A stretch of 60,000 nt of DNA from Tubiluchus corallicola. Taxonomy: Eukaryota; Priapulida; Priapulimorpha; Priapulimorphida; Tubiluchidae. Each line of letters starts with the position of its first letter. The first letter of the stretch is position 1. Positions 1-22,339 of this stretch are shown here, one piece after another. Below the pieces are notes generated by a model. It ran no database searches and was not told the origin of the DNA. It saw only the letters and a list, made by a program, of their open reading frames with translations. A program made the translations under genes and the position numbers. The DNA lies in NCBI GenBank assembly GCA_030141605.1, contig JAQGDQ010000213.1, positions 64,001 to 124,000 of the forward strand, written 5' to 3'.

Positions 1-8354
<8,354 letters not shown>

Positions 8355-9509
8355 TTACATCATTGTTTCAGCACAGACCGATGTTGTGTTTGATCTAAAG
8401 TTCTTATAATAATATTGGCTTCCAAAATTGAGTCGCCCCTTACACTTGTTCTCTTCTGGTTTTCCTAGTCTGCAACAGCTACAAGCTTTTTTGAAACCCT
8501 TGCGAAAATTATTCGATATCAGCGCGTAAATTATGGGATTTAGACTAGAATTTGCGTATGACAAAACGTGTGAAAACAGTTTGAATGCGTAAAAGAATTT
8601 GAGAAACTGACCATTCTCAGTCAGCTTTGGATCATTCTGATCCAGCCCCCAGCTGATCCACATGGTTGACACATGATGGGGTAGCCAACATATTCCAAAA
8701 ACTATGACGATGACGGCTACTAGCCGAGTGACTTTTTTCTTGTTTCGTATCTGCTCGGACGTAGGTTTATTTGGTCCTTCACACATCCACAAAGTTCGAA
8801 CCATTTGGATGTTGAGCACGAGTATAAAAACAAATGGACACGCGTATCCAATAAGAAAAAACATGAGCATGTACACGTGTCTGTGTTCGATAACTGGCCA
8901 TACATCGACACATATTGTTGTGTTCATTCCGTTTTCGTATTGATGGCGGATTTCGTAAGCGATAGGCCACTGTAAAGACATGGCAGTTGATGCTAGCCAG
9001 ATCACAATGCACACGAACAGCGCGCCACCTGGCGTGCGGATGCGTATGGATCGTAAGGGATACACTATCGCCAAATATCGGTCCAGGGACATGGCCATCA
9101 ATGTAAATATACTCGCCATCATGCTGCAGTACTGGACAAAGTGAACGATCTTGCACATGAATTCGCCAAAGATCCAACTCGGGAGAGTATAGATGAGGGC
9201 GTGAAACGGAACGCAGAACAACAGGAACAGCAAATCGGCTAAACTCAAGTTCAGAATGAACAAATTTGTCGTGTTCTTTGACTGGCTCTTGTTGCGCAGT
9301 ATGACAACGATCACTAGAACATTTCCGAGACATCCCACGATTACAACAATCAGAAAGATTGTTGGAACGACGATGGCTGCCGCTTGAAAAACCCCTACAG
9401 CATTTTCAGTGCCATTTGGAACTTGCCAGCTGAATGATTCATTCACTTCGTGGATTGAAAGTTCAGAGGGCGCAACAGAACTAGGTGCACTTCGTGGGTC
9501 CGACGCCAT
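8355..9509 (-). CDS. Class A GPCR, galanin / allatostatin-A receptor-like
   Basis: Complete single-exon receptor of 384 residues, a seven-helix plasma-membrane receptor expected to bind a neuropeptide and signal through G proteins. Visible landmarks: GN at 62-63 in helix 1, LSLAD in helix 2 (Asp92), Cys119 paired with Cys200 in the second extracellular loop, DRY at 143-145, Trp171 in helix 4, FGICWLPHH at 271-279 in helix 6 and NPIIY at 324-328 in helix 7. Helix 8 (NFRKGFKK) is followed by Cys343, 345 and 346, likely palmitoylation sites. N-linked sequons are at Asn23, Asn32 and Asn196. The strings TTNLFILNLSLADL, CWLPHH and NSSLNPIIYA are characteristic of the galanin, allatostatin-A and kisspeptin receptor group. 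I cannot choose within it, and the ligand is unknown. The first Met was chosen because it gives a normal N-terminus without a signal peptide. Lack of introns is common for invertebrate peptide receptors. Confidence 0.94.
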   Translation of the reverse strand: MASDPRSAPSSVAPSELSIHEVNESFSWQVPNGTENAVGVFQAAAIVVPTIFLIVVIVGCLGNVLVIVVILRNKSQSKNTTNLFILNLSLADLLFLLFCVPFHALIYTLPSWIFGEFMCKIVHFVQYCSMMASIFTLMAMSLDRYLAIVYPLRSIRIRTPGGALFVCIVIWLASTAMSLQWPIAYEIRHQYENGMNTTICVDVWPVIEHRHVYMLMFFLIGYACPFVFILVLNIQMVRTLWMCEGPNKPTSEQIRNKKKVTRLVAVIVIVFGICWLPHHVSTMWISWGLDQNDPKLTENGQFLKFFYAFKLFSHVLSYANSSLNPIIYALISNNFRKGFKKACSCCRLGKPEENKCKGRLNFGSQYYYKNFRSNTTSVCAETMM

Positions 9510-9600
9510 TGGCTTGAATTATTATAGCATTATTGGGTGCGTTGAACGCATATAAAAGAAGCCTTTGGGAAAGCGCTGACGTCAATTAGCACAATTTATG
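9510..9600 (-). promoter_or_regulatory. Putative GPCR promoter with CRE palindrome
   Basis: A perfect TGACGTCA palindrome lies at 9577-9584, about 68 bp upstream of the receptor ATG. A TATA-like tract (TTTATAT on the minus strand) lies at about 9550-9557. TGACGTCA is the full CREB/ATF-binding consensus, so cAMP-responsive control is plausible. The transcription start is inferred only from these motifs, and the 5' UTR could be spliced from farther upstream. Confidence 0.4.
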
Positions 9601-12600
9601 CTATTTCCTAGAAAAAATAAGTAATTTAATTAATAATCCTAAATCGCATTGCAAGAAAGCAAAATTTAGAATCTAAAGAGACTAAAATAGTAGCGCTCTA
9701 AGATTTTCATATCAAGTGATAAGTTCATAGTTGAGGCAAGAACGTGTTAAAATTATTTCACTTTCTCGCTAGTTTTCAGTTCTTGTAGGATATATCTCTA
9801 CATTGCTTTCTCCAAGTAGTGAGAAATTTTCTCGATTTACTAATACAGTATATTTCTTCAAAATGAGTTCCAGTTCTCACAGAGAGAAAAATGATATTAC
9901 CTTAAAGGTAGTGATATACCTCGAGTAAAGCAATATTAACTTGTGAGACTGGGATACTGCCATGAGGAAAATAGATGCTATCTTAAGGGAGCGAAATGTC
10001 ATTACAATGAAGCTAGATGGAAATCAGTTAGGTTTGCGCTATGCGCGCAGATGTTTGCTGTTTTTTTTTTTGCTTAAAAAGGGTTCAAGTTGCAGAACTT
10101 TGTCTTCTTAGTAGAAACACGGCAGCTTACTATCGCTTGCCTTATTGCTGAACCACCTAATTTATTTACAGCTTCACTAACAAAAACCCCTTTAAAAAGA
10201 CCTTTCGTTACCGTTTAGCTAATATCATTCACTTGTTAACTAAACCTGATTTGGTCGTACAAGTAATTGACATTTATTTAAAATAATAAAGTTGCTTTTG
10301 TGATCCAATAAAAGTAGAAGGTTTTAGGAAAGCAACGAGGACAAAGGCATCATTATCTTTTCCATTTTCTAGACGCGGCACGTAATAAGTAACATATTGC
10401 TTTTGTTCATTGCCTTTGAAGACTTCACTAATATGACGCAAAGACTAAACGCAACCTGGAGCAGCACTTTAAGTTTCTTGAAGGGTAAAAGATCATAATA
10501 TCATTTTATGAATTTTTTTCTGTTGTTTTACAATGAAATAAGCAGAACCACCCATTCGCCACTACTCTTTAAAAGTAACTGTAAGTTTTGGGAAACTTTG
10601 TAGAATAATTCAGAATTTATTATCATTTTGCAAGAGGACACTATTCACTCGCCATTAAGCGTGCATGGTTTACGAATACCTCTTGATACCAGAAGGAAAT
10701 TTGTTTGCGTCAAAAATGGGGTCTTAATGTTGCAGTTGCGATCGCAGTGTCGTGTTGCTAAGTCCGCTACTGCTATTGAATGAAGCGCAGAAAAGACTTC
10801 AACTCTGTCACTGTTCCGTTTCTAAAAGAAGGAATAAGCTACTCAGTATGTTGGGTTTATTTTTCTGTTATCACTTAATTTAGACGAATATAACAAAGAA
10901 ATTTGCAAAATGCTTTCTATAAACATAAATGTAAAATATACTACGTTTGAATACAAATTTTCAGGCGTGGTGGTTGCCGCCATTCGTTTGAGAATTATGA
11001 CTTAACTGGGAGGACTTCGTGGCTTTTCGTAAGCGTGTGCCGCTTAAACTAATTCAAACTTCTGCAGCTTACCTAATACTCACGCAAAAATGTTAAAGAA
11101 TCAGCTGTCTAATTTTTCTGTAAAAACTTATTATACCTTTGACGAAGATTGAGAGTGCGGCTATTTTTCTTCAGGACGAATGACCTCATTGGAAGAAGAG
11201 TGGATGTTTAAAATGGGAGCGCCCAAACATGAAATGATCGCGACTTTAAACAGATTTTACTAATTACACGAGATGCCTATTGAAGTTTTATTACTAAATC
11301 CTTCTAACATTTTTTGCGAACATTGAAATAAGCCTAACTTTCCAGAAGGCTTATCCTTTCCTTTAATAATGCTACAAATTCTATGAAAAGACGCTGGTAA
11401 TAATCTAAACTTTTCAAGTAATTGCCGCAAGACATGAACCATAGATTTGTTGTGGTGACTATTTAGAGTACTCAGATATTTTTGCTGTACAATTCCACTG
11501 AATTTCTAGCAATATCAAAAGAGCTAGTACTAACGATTCTCATGCATTTTCGAAACTACTATTCAAAAACCAGATAAGACTATATCATGTTCTTATACAC
11601 CAAATGAAAGAATACTTGAATTACGTTTTTGGTTAACTCAAACGTCACAAATTGCAGTCACAAGTCAGAATCACAATGTGATTCCGTTTCACTTCTGAAA
11701 AAAGGTTGTATTTGTTGTGACCCGTTGAATTGTTACCCTACGATGGTGAGCTCATTTGGTGCATAAATTCCAGAAATTATCACTTCCCGTCTAGTGCCCA
11801 TCAGTCTCGTGATCGCTCAGTGATTTCAAACCAGCCCAATTAGATTCCGTTACCTTGGGTCAGTCACTGCACAACGCACATAGGCAGGACAATGCTGGTC
11901 TATACCTATTCTTGTGTTTGTACAGGCTAGATGCGCGCTATCCTCAACCGAGTATTCTCTATTCTATCCACTAAGGATCATATTTATCTCAAATTGCATT
12001 GAACAGTTTATTGTCACTTGTGAGTAACTGAATGAGGGGCGAGGCGACAGAACGAACATGTAATACTATTTTGCTAACTTTCATTTGCACTCTTTCACCG
12101 AATAACTACAAAGCTCAATATGTACTTAACGTTGTGCAATGTTTTGTATTCAAAACTAATGCCAATAGGAAATTAGATGCTTAAGAAAAGATTCTTTATT
12201 CAATGTCTCCGACGAAGAAAAGATTTTTTATTCAATGTTTCCGGCGTTTTTAATCACTTATTTTAAAAACGTCGCAAATGTCGCAAAAGGGTAGAATGTT
12301 TTTAAAACAAGTAGTGTATGGGCAAACATCGTGTTTAATACACGCGGTAGCTATTTCATTCAAACAAACCAAAATGACGATGGTACATGTAGACTAGAAT
12401 CTTGGTTGGCTAAGTCTAAGCATATCCTACAACTTTGTTTATTTTTCAAAGACGTTTTATTTCAGTGATTCTCGACCATTTTTCGCCATACGAACGAATG
12501 AAATGACCGTTCCTCTTTTTCCAAGACTGTCTGATTTCTTATGTTGCCCTATGCGTCTTTTCGCATTGTCAGAATGTCATACATTCCTTCCATGCCAATT

Positions 12601-13534
12601 TAATTATAAAAATTTGACATTCAACAAGAACCCGTAATAAGATTACCGTGGTTTATCAGTACGTACATGTAACTTTCCTTGGGGTTTAGACTGGAAAATA
12701 TGACTCCTATTTATAACATTTCTCTTGAAAAGGAAATCAATGAAATGTTTAGAAATCTTCATTAGGTGTCAATTGTTTCACGACAAGGAAAGTAAAGAAA
12801 GTCAGAAATCCCAACAACAAATCTAATAATCTACGCTATTATTTCTTTTCTTTTCCATTATTGTGTTGCTTCCTGTGCAACTCCGTCTTCAAAGAAGCTT
12901 TCTAAGCTTTTGGGAGTGTTTCGAGGCGAGGTCCTCGCGAGGCGAGCCGAGGTATTTCGAGGCAAAAACCTACGTATCATCTGAACATTTTGGAGAATAC
13001 GAACCTAATTGCTTATAGGTTTAGGGTTAGGTCAGTTGCTAAGTAACACATACACCAATCGGGAATTGTTCCGCCCCGGAAAGGAAAAGTTGGGTCATTT
13101 TTTTTCAAACCAATCACTTTGCGCACCTTGCGGCTAAGGGCAACCTCACGACTGACAATGATGTCTAGATAGAAAACATCTAGAATCACATACATGATGC
13201 AATATGAAACTCTGGTGTGTTAACCTACTCATTATGTCAAAAATGGCTATTTGGCATGTTCAAGCACATTATATTGATTATTGTTATGAGCACGTTACGG
13301 GTGTTTCAAGCGTCAGGACGCTCACGCGTAGAATTAGGTGTTGATTCACTTCATGGAAGTGCGTAGAAGTTCGCCTAGTCAATGTTAGGGGCCCGTCATG
13401 CATGTAACAGCATGTAATGGGGTGAAAATGGCGTTTCATCAAAATATTGCATAATGTAGCACATGACGGGCAACTGAGCACTAGTAAACAATTTCAAACT
13501 CATATCATGCAAGTTTGACGTGTTCGATACCTGC
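9601..13534. other. Intergenic, no gene supported
   Basis: No open frame with recognisable protein character. A 32-bp direct duplication (12183-12214 and 12215-12246) is the only clear local structure. Confidence 0.55.
12183..12246. repeat. 32-bp tandem duplication
   Basis: Two adjacent copies beginning AAGAAAAGATT and ending CCGACG or CCGGCG differ at only a few positions, so the duplication is fairly recent. Confidence 0.85.
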
Positions 13535-13890
13535 TGAAACTATGCTTCAAGCAAGCTTCAAGTATAACAACCTGGAGCAGGGCTTCAAGCATTTGAGCAG
13601 TGTTCAAATATACATGTGACGTGTTGAAGCAGTGATTTAAGCGTAGATGTGACAAATTGAAACAGTGCTTCTAGCGCACATGTGACAAGATTGAAGCAGT
13701 GCTTTTAAGATGCGTGTGACAAGTTGAAGCAATGCTTCAAGCGTACGTGTGACGAAGTGAAGCATTACTTCATCCACACATGAGACAGGTTGAAGCAGTG
13801 GTTTAGAGATACTTACGAAAAGCTGAAGCAGTGCTTCAAGCATTACGTGTGGCAAAATAAAGCAGTGCTTCAAGCATACGTGCAATCAGT
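13535..13890. repeat. About 34-bp minisatellite, about 11-12 degenerate units
   Basis: A core close to GAAGCAGTGCTTCAAGC recurs every 33-37 bp, separated by spacers resembling GTACGTGTGACAAGTT. Units are diverged. The core is partly self-complementary (GAAGCA...TGCTTC), so each unit could form a small hairpin. The minus-strand open frame here merely reads through the repeat. Confidence 0.9.
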
Positions 13891-14891
13891 TGTTGCAACA
13901 CAATTATGGACGATGGTACACCAAGTGCTACATACTTCACATTTTATATGTTCTCTAATAAAGTAATGTTATAAATCATCTCCAAATTCCAGTATTTTAC
14001 ACCTCTTTAAAATGAAATAAAAAGATTATTTTTATTAAGGCAATTGATGCCTCAAATCAGCACATGTTTCTAGTGTTTTAGGTGAACATATATTATATTA
14101 TCCCTAACATTATTTTACACACAAAATAGTGACATTATATGTACAGTGTCTAGTGTACACTCATAATCATTCTGTATTCACTACTCCCCTCAGTGCAGGT
14201 AAACGAAGTTTGCCAAGACGTCAGAAATAACTTGCGGTTGTTGGAAATGAATAAGACAGGTCGCGGTTTACATCACAGGTTTTCATTAAAATACATAACA
14301 GTCCTACGAAACACAACATGCTTATAGATAGAATAGAAAAGTATCGTTTCTCCAGAAACTCCTGTGGCGTTTTACTTGTTCAATGTCAGGATGATGGCAA
14401 CGGATCCTGCAACATATGACATACATGTAAGCAGAATGTCAACCTGTAAACTCATTTAAGCTTGATCTCTCACCCGCTTTACGGGAATCGCATGACACCA
14501 GTAACTGAATTTGTAAGAACCTTTGAGAGCCCGTATATCAGCCCATCAGCCCAGCAGCTGCAAATTGAGACGGTGAAATGGAGACATTTACCCAATCTAG
14601 AAAATGTAATTGCCAATTGACTGGTGAAGTACGAGAAGGACGTACTCTGTGTGTGTCCTATAACCGATCATCTTAGAGTTAAACGGTCACACAGGTATTC
14701 TGACATGGACCCGTCATTGATGGACTGTGACTGTGAAATGAGAGAGCCTTAGATATCTTCGAAAATGGTGTTATTGCTACCATTTTGATTTCAACCAATA
14801 CGGAATTCGTTCTAGCACATTCTTGTGAAGTTTAATGACAATCCACCGCTAATTCACGTTGCCTTTAGCTTTTTTTAAAATGTCATCCCCA
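13891..14891. other. Intergenic, no gene supported
   Basis: Unique-looking AT-rich DNA without a recognisable coding exon or RNA gene. Confidence 0.5.
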
Positions 14892-15077
<186 letters not shown>

Positions 15078-15953
15078 TCCAGATGAGTAGCGATTTGGGT
15101 TGATTCTTAGAATTTCTTTTCACCACAAACGTAGAAACATTCTCAGAACCACAAACATCTTTTGTAGGGGTTTCTTCTGGTTTAAACAACATACATATAT
15201 CTTATCAAGTGCTGTCTCATTTTGCGGCATTCACGTGCTGCTGATTTTTTTAATTTCTGTCAATGAGAAGTGGGAAGAATGTTAAAAAACACATTATAAG
15301 AAATATTATAAAGTTAAATATTTAAAAAATACGTTCAGAATTACTTGTAATACTTATAAGTATAGCAAGTCTATCATTTCTTGTTCATATATAGGAACAC
15401 AGTTACAGACTGATAATAAGAAGTATTAGTGGATTGATGCTTGCGGGCAGTAAGAAATACGCATTAGGTAATTGAAATTAGAGTCTTGATATTCAAGATT
15501 TTGTGCAATACAGCATTGCGTTTATCAGACCAGATCATGCAGCGATCATTACACAATTTTGAACCTCATTAGATTTACATGGCGGCCAAAGAGTGGGAAG
15601 AAAGTAGTGCAACCTCATTAGGTAGTTCCGATAGCACTGTAGCCTCGGAGGCAAAGCCATTGATAGCACGTCAACATAAGATTTTTGCAAAAACACAGTC
15701 TCAACGTAGTGTGTTACGTTGCTTGCACAAACTGTAAAGAATTCCTTAAGTCGATAAGAAAGATCCACAAGGAAGAATTTAAAAACATGACGTTTCACTC
15801 CACCACAATGGCTTATAAGGCGGCGTGATTTTCTTTCATCCCTTTCTTGTGGGATTTTTTTAACTGTTTCAATTTTACCATTACGAGTTATTGCCGAGTT
15901 AATCGTTTCAGCTGTTAGTCACATCCACACACATGTTAGTTACATTTTGTGTG

Positions 15954-15985
<32 letters not shown>

Positions 15986-18015
15986 TGTGTGTTTCGTTTT
16001 TGATTTAAATAAAATTTTTGATTTAAAAAAATGCAACCACATTGTATTTACGCCAACTCGGTTGTTCACTTTATATTTCAACTTTTTAAAGTCGCTGAAT
16101 TCCTCATCATGCTGAATCATTTGTCTTCCTGTCAGCTCTCACCAGGAGGGATGGTCGATCTGTCGGTATCGATCCACTTAACGAAGTGTGTTAAATTTTT
16201 CAAAGAAATTTAGACGGGTCGATAATGTCTTTGTAAACAGCGTTGGCGTTTGCAAAAGTGTCACGACTCGATCAAACTTGCGACACCCTTTTGCACTCGA
16301 GCTTGAAGCCACGTAATTTTCCGGTAATTTGCAGGTTTAACTTGAGATTCCCCGTGAGGCCATTGTTGTTCTAACAGCGCCAGCGGCAAAGTGGCATGCC
16401 ACTATTATTTTTACTAGCATGTTTTTAACTACATAAATGTCAGCTTCTATCACATTACAAGCAGGCGATTAAGAGCAATTAAATCCAGTGTTTGATGACT
16501 GGCAAACTGATTTTTTCGTTTGTTTGCATTTGTTTGTTTCATTGTTTGACTGTGTGTCAACGTAAGTTGGGTTCTAAATTCGCTTACACTTACTTCCTTA
16601 GTGGGAGGAATAGTTGGAATCAATCTGTCAAGAGAAGCCACCCAGATATAGGTTGATTGATAGACATTGATTTATTTAATAGTCAGGTCCAATATTAATT
16701 GACTTTACAGTCAACCACAGTCTGCGTGTACACTCAACTGTTTGCCGTCTATATGCCGGCTCCAGCGACTGCAGAAAACCTTAAAAAACCTTTCACAACG
16801 TTTTTGTTGGAAATAAGCAGTTAGACCTCGCCGGGTGTGCGAGCACTAGACTGTCATTAGAATCACGCACCAAAAACCGAGGAAATACAACCACGTCACC
16901 TGGGAAGCTGAATGATAATTTCTATGCGCGACGCTCCTAATTGTCACTTATCGACGAAATTACTGCATCAAAAACAATCTGACATTTAAGCTGCACTAGA
17001 ATAATTAGCAAAACTCTTCACGGCTTTTGACAGGAGACAAAACCCATTACCCATCAAAAAATAATGAAATCACGTTCTTTCTCAGATTTTCTGTGAGAAA
17101 CCAGATAACCGCCAGAGTAGCTAATTATATAATATATATATGTATATATAGGTAAAAAGCTGACGTAAATAATATATTAACTCGACTTGTTCAAAGTATA
17201 AATGACTACTATACTCGCAATTACTCTGGGTCATTAAAATTTTGTTAACAGATCTACGCTTCCTTGTTAGTTAGCTCTCTCAGGTTTTCTGATCAAGTCA
17301 TCTTTTTCATTTCAAAAATCTCTCTTGACCAGTTCACCAACCAAGTGAAAGAATATATTTGGAAAGTTCGTTCCATGCAAGAAATACAGATATCAAGTTA
17401 ATCGCGAACTTGACGACAAACTTTTGCACTCGCAATTACAAAAGTGCCATCTCCTTATTTAGTATAAAAAGAAAACAAGTATCTACGCTGTAACTTCTTA
17501 TAATCATCAAGCGTTGTTTTAAATTCGTGTTTAGAACGCATTGCGCACAACACCATCATCAATTCCTCTTTGATTTCATTTCTGCTGACTGTGAAATGTG
17601 AACTGAATTGTGACTTTTCAGTTAGATTACTTGCATACGAATGTGTCACTTGAATGCACGCAAGTTTCATCAGTTCCTGGACATATAACAGGCTAATATC
17701 GGGCAATGAGTTTCACGTTTTCCTAAAACCCATTAAATTACCTGGACATAGGTATAAATAGTTTCCTAAATTAGCTGGCAACTAGCGATATCATTAATTA
17801 ATTATGACTGTAATTGTCAGAATTTTTATAAACCATTGCGGTTTATTTTACCAACATTACCCATTGCGGGTTGAAGAAAGGAGACACTGAAAAAAATGTT
17901 GACTAGTCGGGATATGAACCCGAACCCGTTGCCTGAGATGGCAACCGAGCATGACAGAGCAGGCCTAAGATCTCCTCCTTGTAGCTCACAATCCAACGTC
18001 GCTGTTGGATTGTGG
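15078..18015. other. Intergenic; (GT)n at 15940-15992
   Basis: No gene supported. A GT/GC microsatellite lies at about 15940-15992 and a short TA-rich stretch at 17126-17152. The far end carries the hairpin and the possible SINE remnant, listed separately. Confidence 0.5.
17880..17985 (-). repeat. Possible tRNA-derived SINE remnant
   Basis: On the minus strand, GGGTTCATATCCCG resembles a pol III B box (GGTTCGAATCC), with GAGCTACAAGGA about 70 bp upstream as a poor A-box match. No cloverleaf can be folded convincingly and no second copy is present in the window. Weak call. Confidence 0.2.
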
Positions 18016-18503
<488 letters not shown>

Positions 18504-20571
18504 ATTACATACATATACGTTTTGCATTTTTTCTACTTTTTTTGTATATGACTTCCATGAAGAAACTGTTCTGATTATCGGACGTCTGAGACGTCATCTG
18601 TGAGGAAGAGGATGTCTGACCTTCTTTATGAACAATAAGGTCATAAGGTCACTAGTCGCAATTAGTGTGAAGCTACGCATAGTTAAGATGACCGTTCCAT
18701 TCTGTTTGACGGAGTGAATGATCCGTTAGTCAGTCAGTCAGTGAGTATGAGCTTAATTTAAGCAGATGTGTAAGAAAATAAACGAGAAAACGTGCAGGTG
18801 AATGAGTACTGAGGTAAATAAGCGATAAATCAATATGTTAAGACAGAAAGTATTGCAGTTATAAAGGGCCGCTCATTGGCCTTTCAGACTTACGTTTTTG
18901 AGAAATTAAAGAATAGATCAGCATTTCTATATCTGTATTTCTACATGTTATTCGTTATTTGTGTTGTGTCCTTAAATCTATTGTTGTAAATATAAGTTGT
19001 TGAATGGCCATTAGTGCTGTTGTTTGTTAAAATGAGCGACGGTTAATAAATATTGTTCTTGAAATGTGTACGTACATTGGCAGATTTAGCGAGATTGTGA
19101 AACACCTGCTTAATTATTGAAGAAATGTATGTAACAGAAGCCAATGCGCTAATCCATTAGTAGCATGGGATGGTAATTGCTTCGCACATAACAGAAATAT
19201 CCGTAAAAGCGTTACGCTTTGCATAAGCTATGTATTTACCAAGGAGGGAAGATATTTTGCAGATAATCAAGCAGTGCCCTTGATTTATTGCTAGGATGCA
19301 AGCTGGTACGAGTATAAGCCCCCCACAAGATAGTCAGACTTGGCTATTCTTAAACCGATATTTAGATATGACAAAGGCGCCTCAGGATTACTATAATATT
19401 TGAAAAAAGAGTTAATTTATTGCTTTTATAAAGTAGGATTGAAATACTAATTTAACCGCCTCTTAACGCACGGTAGAAAACAATAACAATAATCTCACAA
19501 TTATGTCACGATAAAAACATTATTAAAAGCATATATGATCGTATAAGCACATTTAGTACAATTAACATGAGGATATCAATTAGAATATTGCTGAAACGTT
19601 TTTAATAAAGATGTTTTATTGTATATTAAGTATAAAAGTTATTGTTCTTGGAGTTAAGAATTCATTGGTTTTACAAATAATAACGTTTACCTCCCATGTA
19701 ATATGTAATATAAGATGCAGAATTGTACAATATAAAATATATTTTTTGTTTTACCAAAAGTTGATAGTGGTAAAGTTGGTAGATATGAAAGGTTTTAGAG
19801 TACTAGTAAAAAGACTCACATGATCTTAGTTTCTGGAAATTGTGTGAAATTGAGTTAATGCGGAAATCATCCTTTGTTTTAAATTTAGTCTTGTCCATAT
19901 TATATTAGTCAGAACACTAGCCATTTGGATGTCAATTTAAAATATATTTTATGTGCAGCCTCGGAAGCGAAATCGTTTTAAGTTTTCTTCGCTGCTCCTA
20001 GCGGATGCTTTGCTAACTTGACTTTAATGACTCACACACTGCTTTGTGGTGAAACTTTAAAGCATGTTTGCGAAAATTCGCAGCTGAAGTTGCATTGGTA
20101 CACGCAAGATAGTCAAGCTTCCTTTACACTGTGAAAATCTGGTTATCAGGAGTTAAAGGTAGCTAGCTAATATCCAGTAAAACGGATATTATATGTGGGG
20201 AAGACAACAGGAAGATCAACATTACAGTTAATTATGTTTGATGTTATACGGTTGTTAGAAGGAAGATCAAACACCCAACGCCGGTATAACATATTGGGGT
20301 TTTATTTAATATAGCAACACCCAGGGGGCAACACAATTTGATACAGGCGTCGTCAATGGATAAATGATTAATGTAGCTAGGTTCTTGCATGCACGTCATA
20401 CATTGTTGTATTTATACTGATTGGTCCCGATGCTATTAGCTTTCCTGTTTAGGGTAACAAGGGACATTTTATTCCTTTGAACGTTTGCTCATTTGTACTT
20501 GCTAGAGCACTGAATATTCCGTTAATGTTATAAGGAGAATGATAAGGTTAATGTAATCCTTTGCTGGCTCT

Positions 20572-20572
<1 letters not shown>
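18504..20572. other. Intergenic, no gene supported
   Basis: No recognisable exon, RNA gene or transposon domain seen on either strand. Confidence 0.5.
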
Positions 20573-20666
<94 letters not shown>

Positions 20667-20667
20667 T
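20573..20667. repeat. (CT)n microsatellite
   Basis: About 45 CT units with three CTTT interruptions. The Glu-Arg frame across it is an artefact. Confidence 0.97.
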
Positions 20668-22315
20668 TATGTAAACTGCCATTGTCTTTAACGGAAAAAA
20701 TCCTATTAATATTCAATACTAAATACTATGTAAGACATCTTGATTTTTAAGGCATGCTAGTTAAATACATCGTTATTTTGAGTCACATAATTTATTAAAT
20801 AAAAAGCTTGCTTAAATAATAATAATTGTGGAAAGAATTATTGCTTTAATAGCACCACGTAAAAATTAACCAAAAAGTCCTTCAGTAGAGGATATGGTTG
20901 CCTCCATTACAATAAATCGTTAATATAATATTCTAGCTGCAAATTATAAATAATGTGTCATTCTAGTAGTGTTTTTCAGTTACATTCATTAAAAAGTCGG
21001 TACTAAGGTTGGAATTCCAATTAAGGTCAACTATACATCGAAGCCCATAATGACAGAAATAATTATCATCGTATTATATCCTTTGCTATGCTATCATATC
21101 TGTCTATAACAGCACTTTGTGTAGGATTTTTATACATTTTTGAAAGAAACTAACTTTTCGCTTTTAGTGGGAACAATCGTGTACTGGCTGACTCCAAAAT
21201 TCGATCATTCTGAGGCCCAGTTCGTGGAGTTCAAGCAATCTCAAAGAAATAGGTTCAAGCCTTCGTGAAGCAAAATGGAAATGGAATTCTGACTGACAAA
21301 GAATTTTCACTCATGTTTTTGATGGAGCTGAAATTTGTAAATCCGTAAAACCTTCCTTCTAACAGCAAGTCAACAGATTACCCAGGTTGCAACAAACGAC
21401 CGCATGATAGTATTGTGACATTACCAGTGTTAAGCAGGATGAAAAACTTCAAGTTGCAGGTTTTAACGAATGCTTTACATTAGAAATGAGTCATGTAATG
21501 GGGTTAGGCAAACCTGGTGACATTTGCAAGTAAATTTATCACTTTCTGACAACCAAACGATTGGCAGTGTTTTGCTGATAGCTTTGCGCAAACATCAGCG
21601 TTAAGAAGCTGTAGCACGCAAACGTTGCAGCTTAACTTCAGTCTAACATAATTGCAAAAATGTTGGCGTCGATTTTAAGATGTTAATAGCCATTGAACAT
21701 GAAATATGTCGTATTGGTCTGACAATGAAAAACAGATTCAGTCAGTCATTGCATAAATGACACCGCTAGAACTTAAAGGTCATCTTTTCTTCAAAAATGC
21801 ATAAAAATGATGTACAAAAGACTTGTGGTTTGCAGTATAAACAAATATGAAAACACATAACATATGCTATAACACCGAGATAACTCTTGCTACATGGGCT
21901 ATTATGTCACATTTGATTTTAGGTTGTATTTCAAGGTTGACTTTTTAGTAAATTTAAACTCCAAAACGCTAATAGATTGACACATTGTACATGTTTTGCA
22001 GATAAGAAATAATGTTAGGCCTATTGGTTATATGCAGTAATGGATATCAAAGGCAACAGTATCCCTCTATTTAGGGAACTTCAAGTAAATTTCCAGGTGG
22101 TGCCCTTAAAGCAACTGCTTTTACTCAGTGCAGTTATTTGAGTAACTAATTATGTTACTTAAAACAAAAAGGTATTTTTGACTAGGGTGACTTAAATGTC
22201 AAGAAGCCATAATTGACTTTGAATATTAGTGACAATTTTTTCTTAAAGATGTAGCGGGTTATTACGTCGAACCTATTCATGGTAAGCCGGGTTGTTAAAA
22301 TTTTTTACTTATACA
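20668..22315. other. Intergenic, no gene supported
   Basis: AT-rich with no defended coding segment. Short frames around 21200-21500 carry no recognisable motif. Confidence 0.5.
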
Positions 22316-22339
22316 TACACACACACACACACACACACA

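Noticed and set aside
8704-9333. Open frames of 63-184 codons overlapping the GPCR
   Set aside because: Out-of-frame or antisense shadows of the receptor, which has full family motifs in its own frame.
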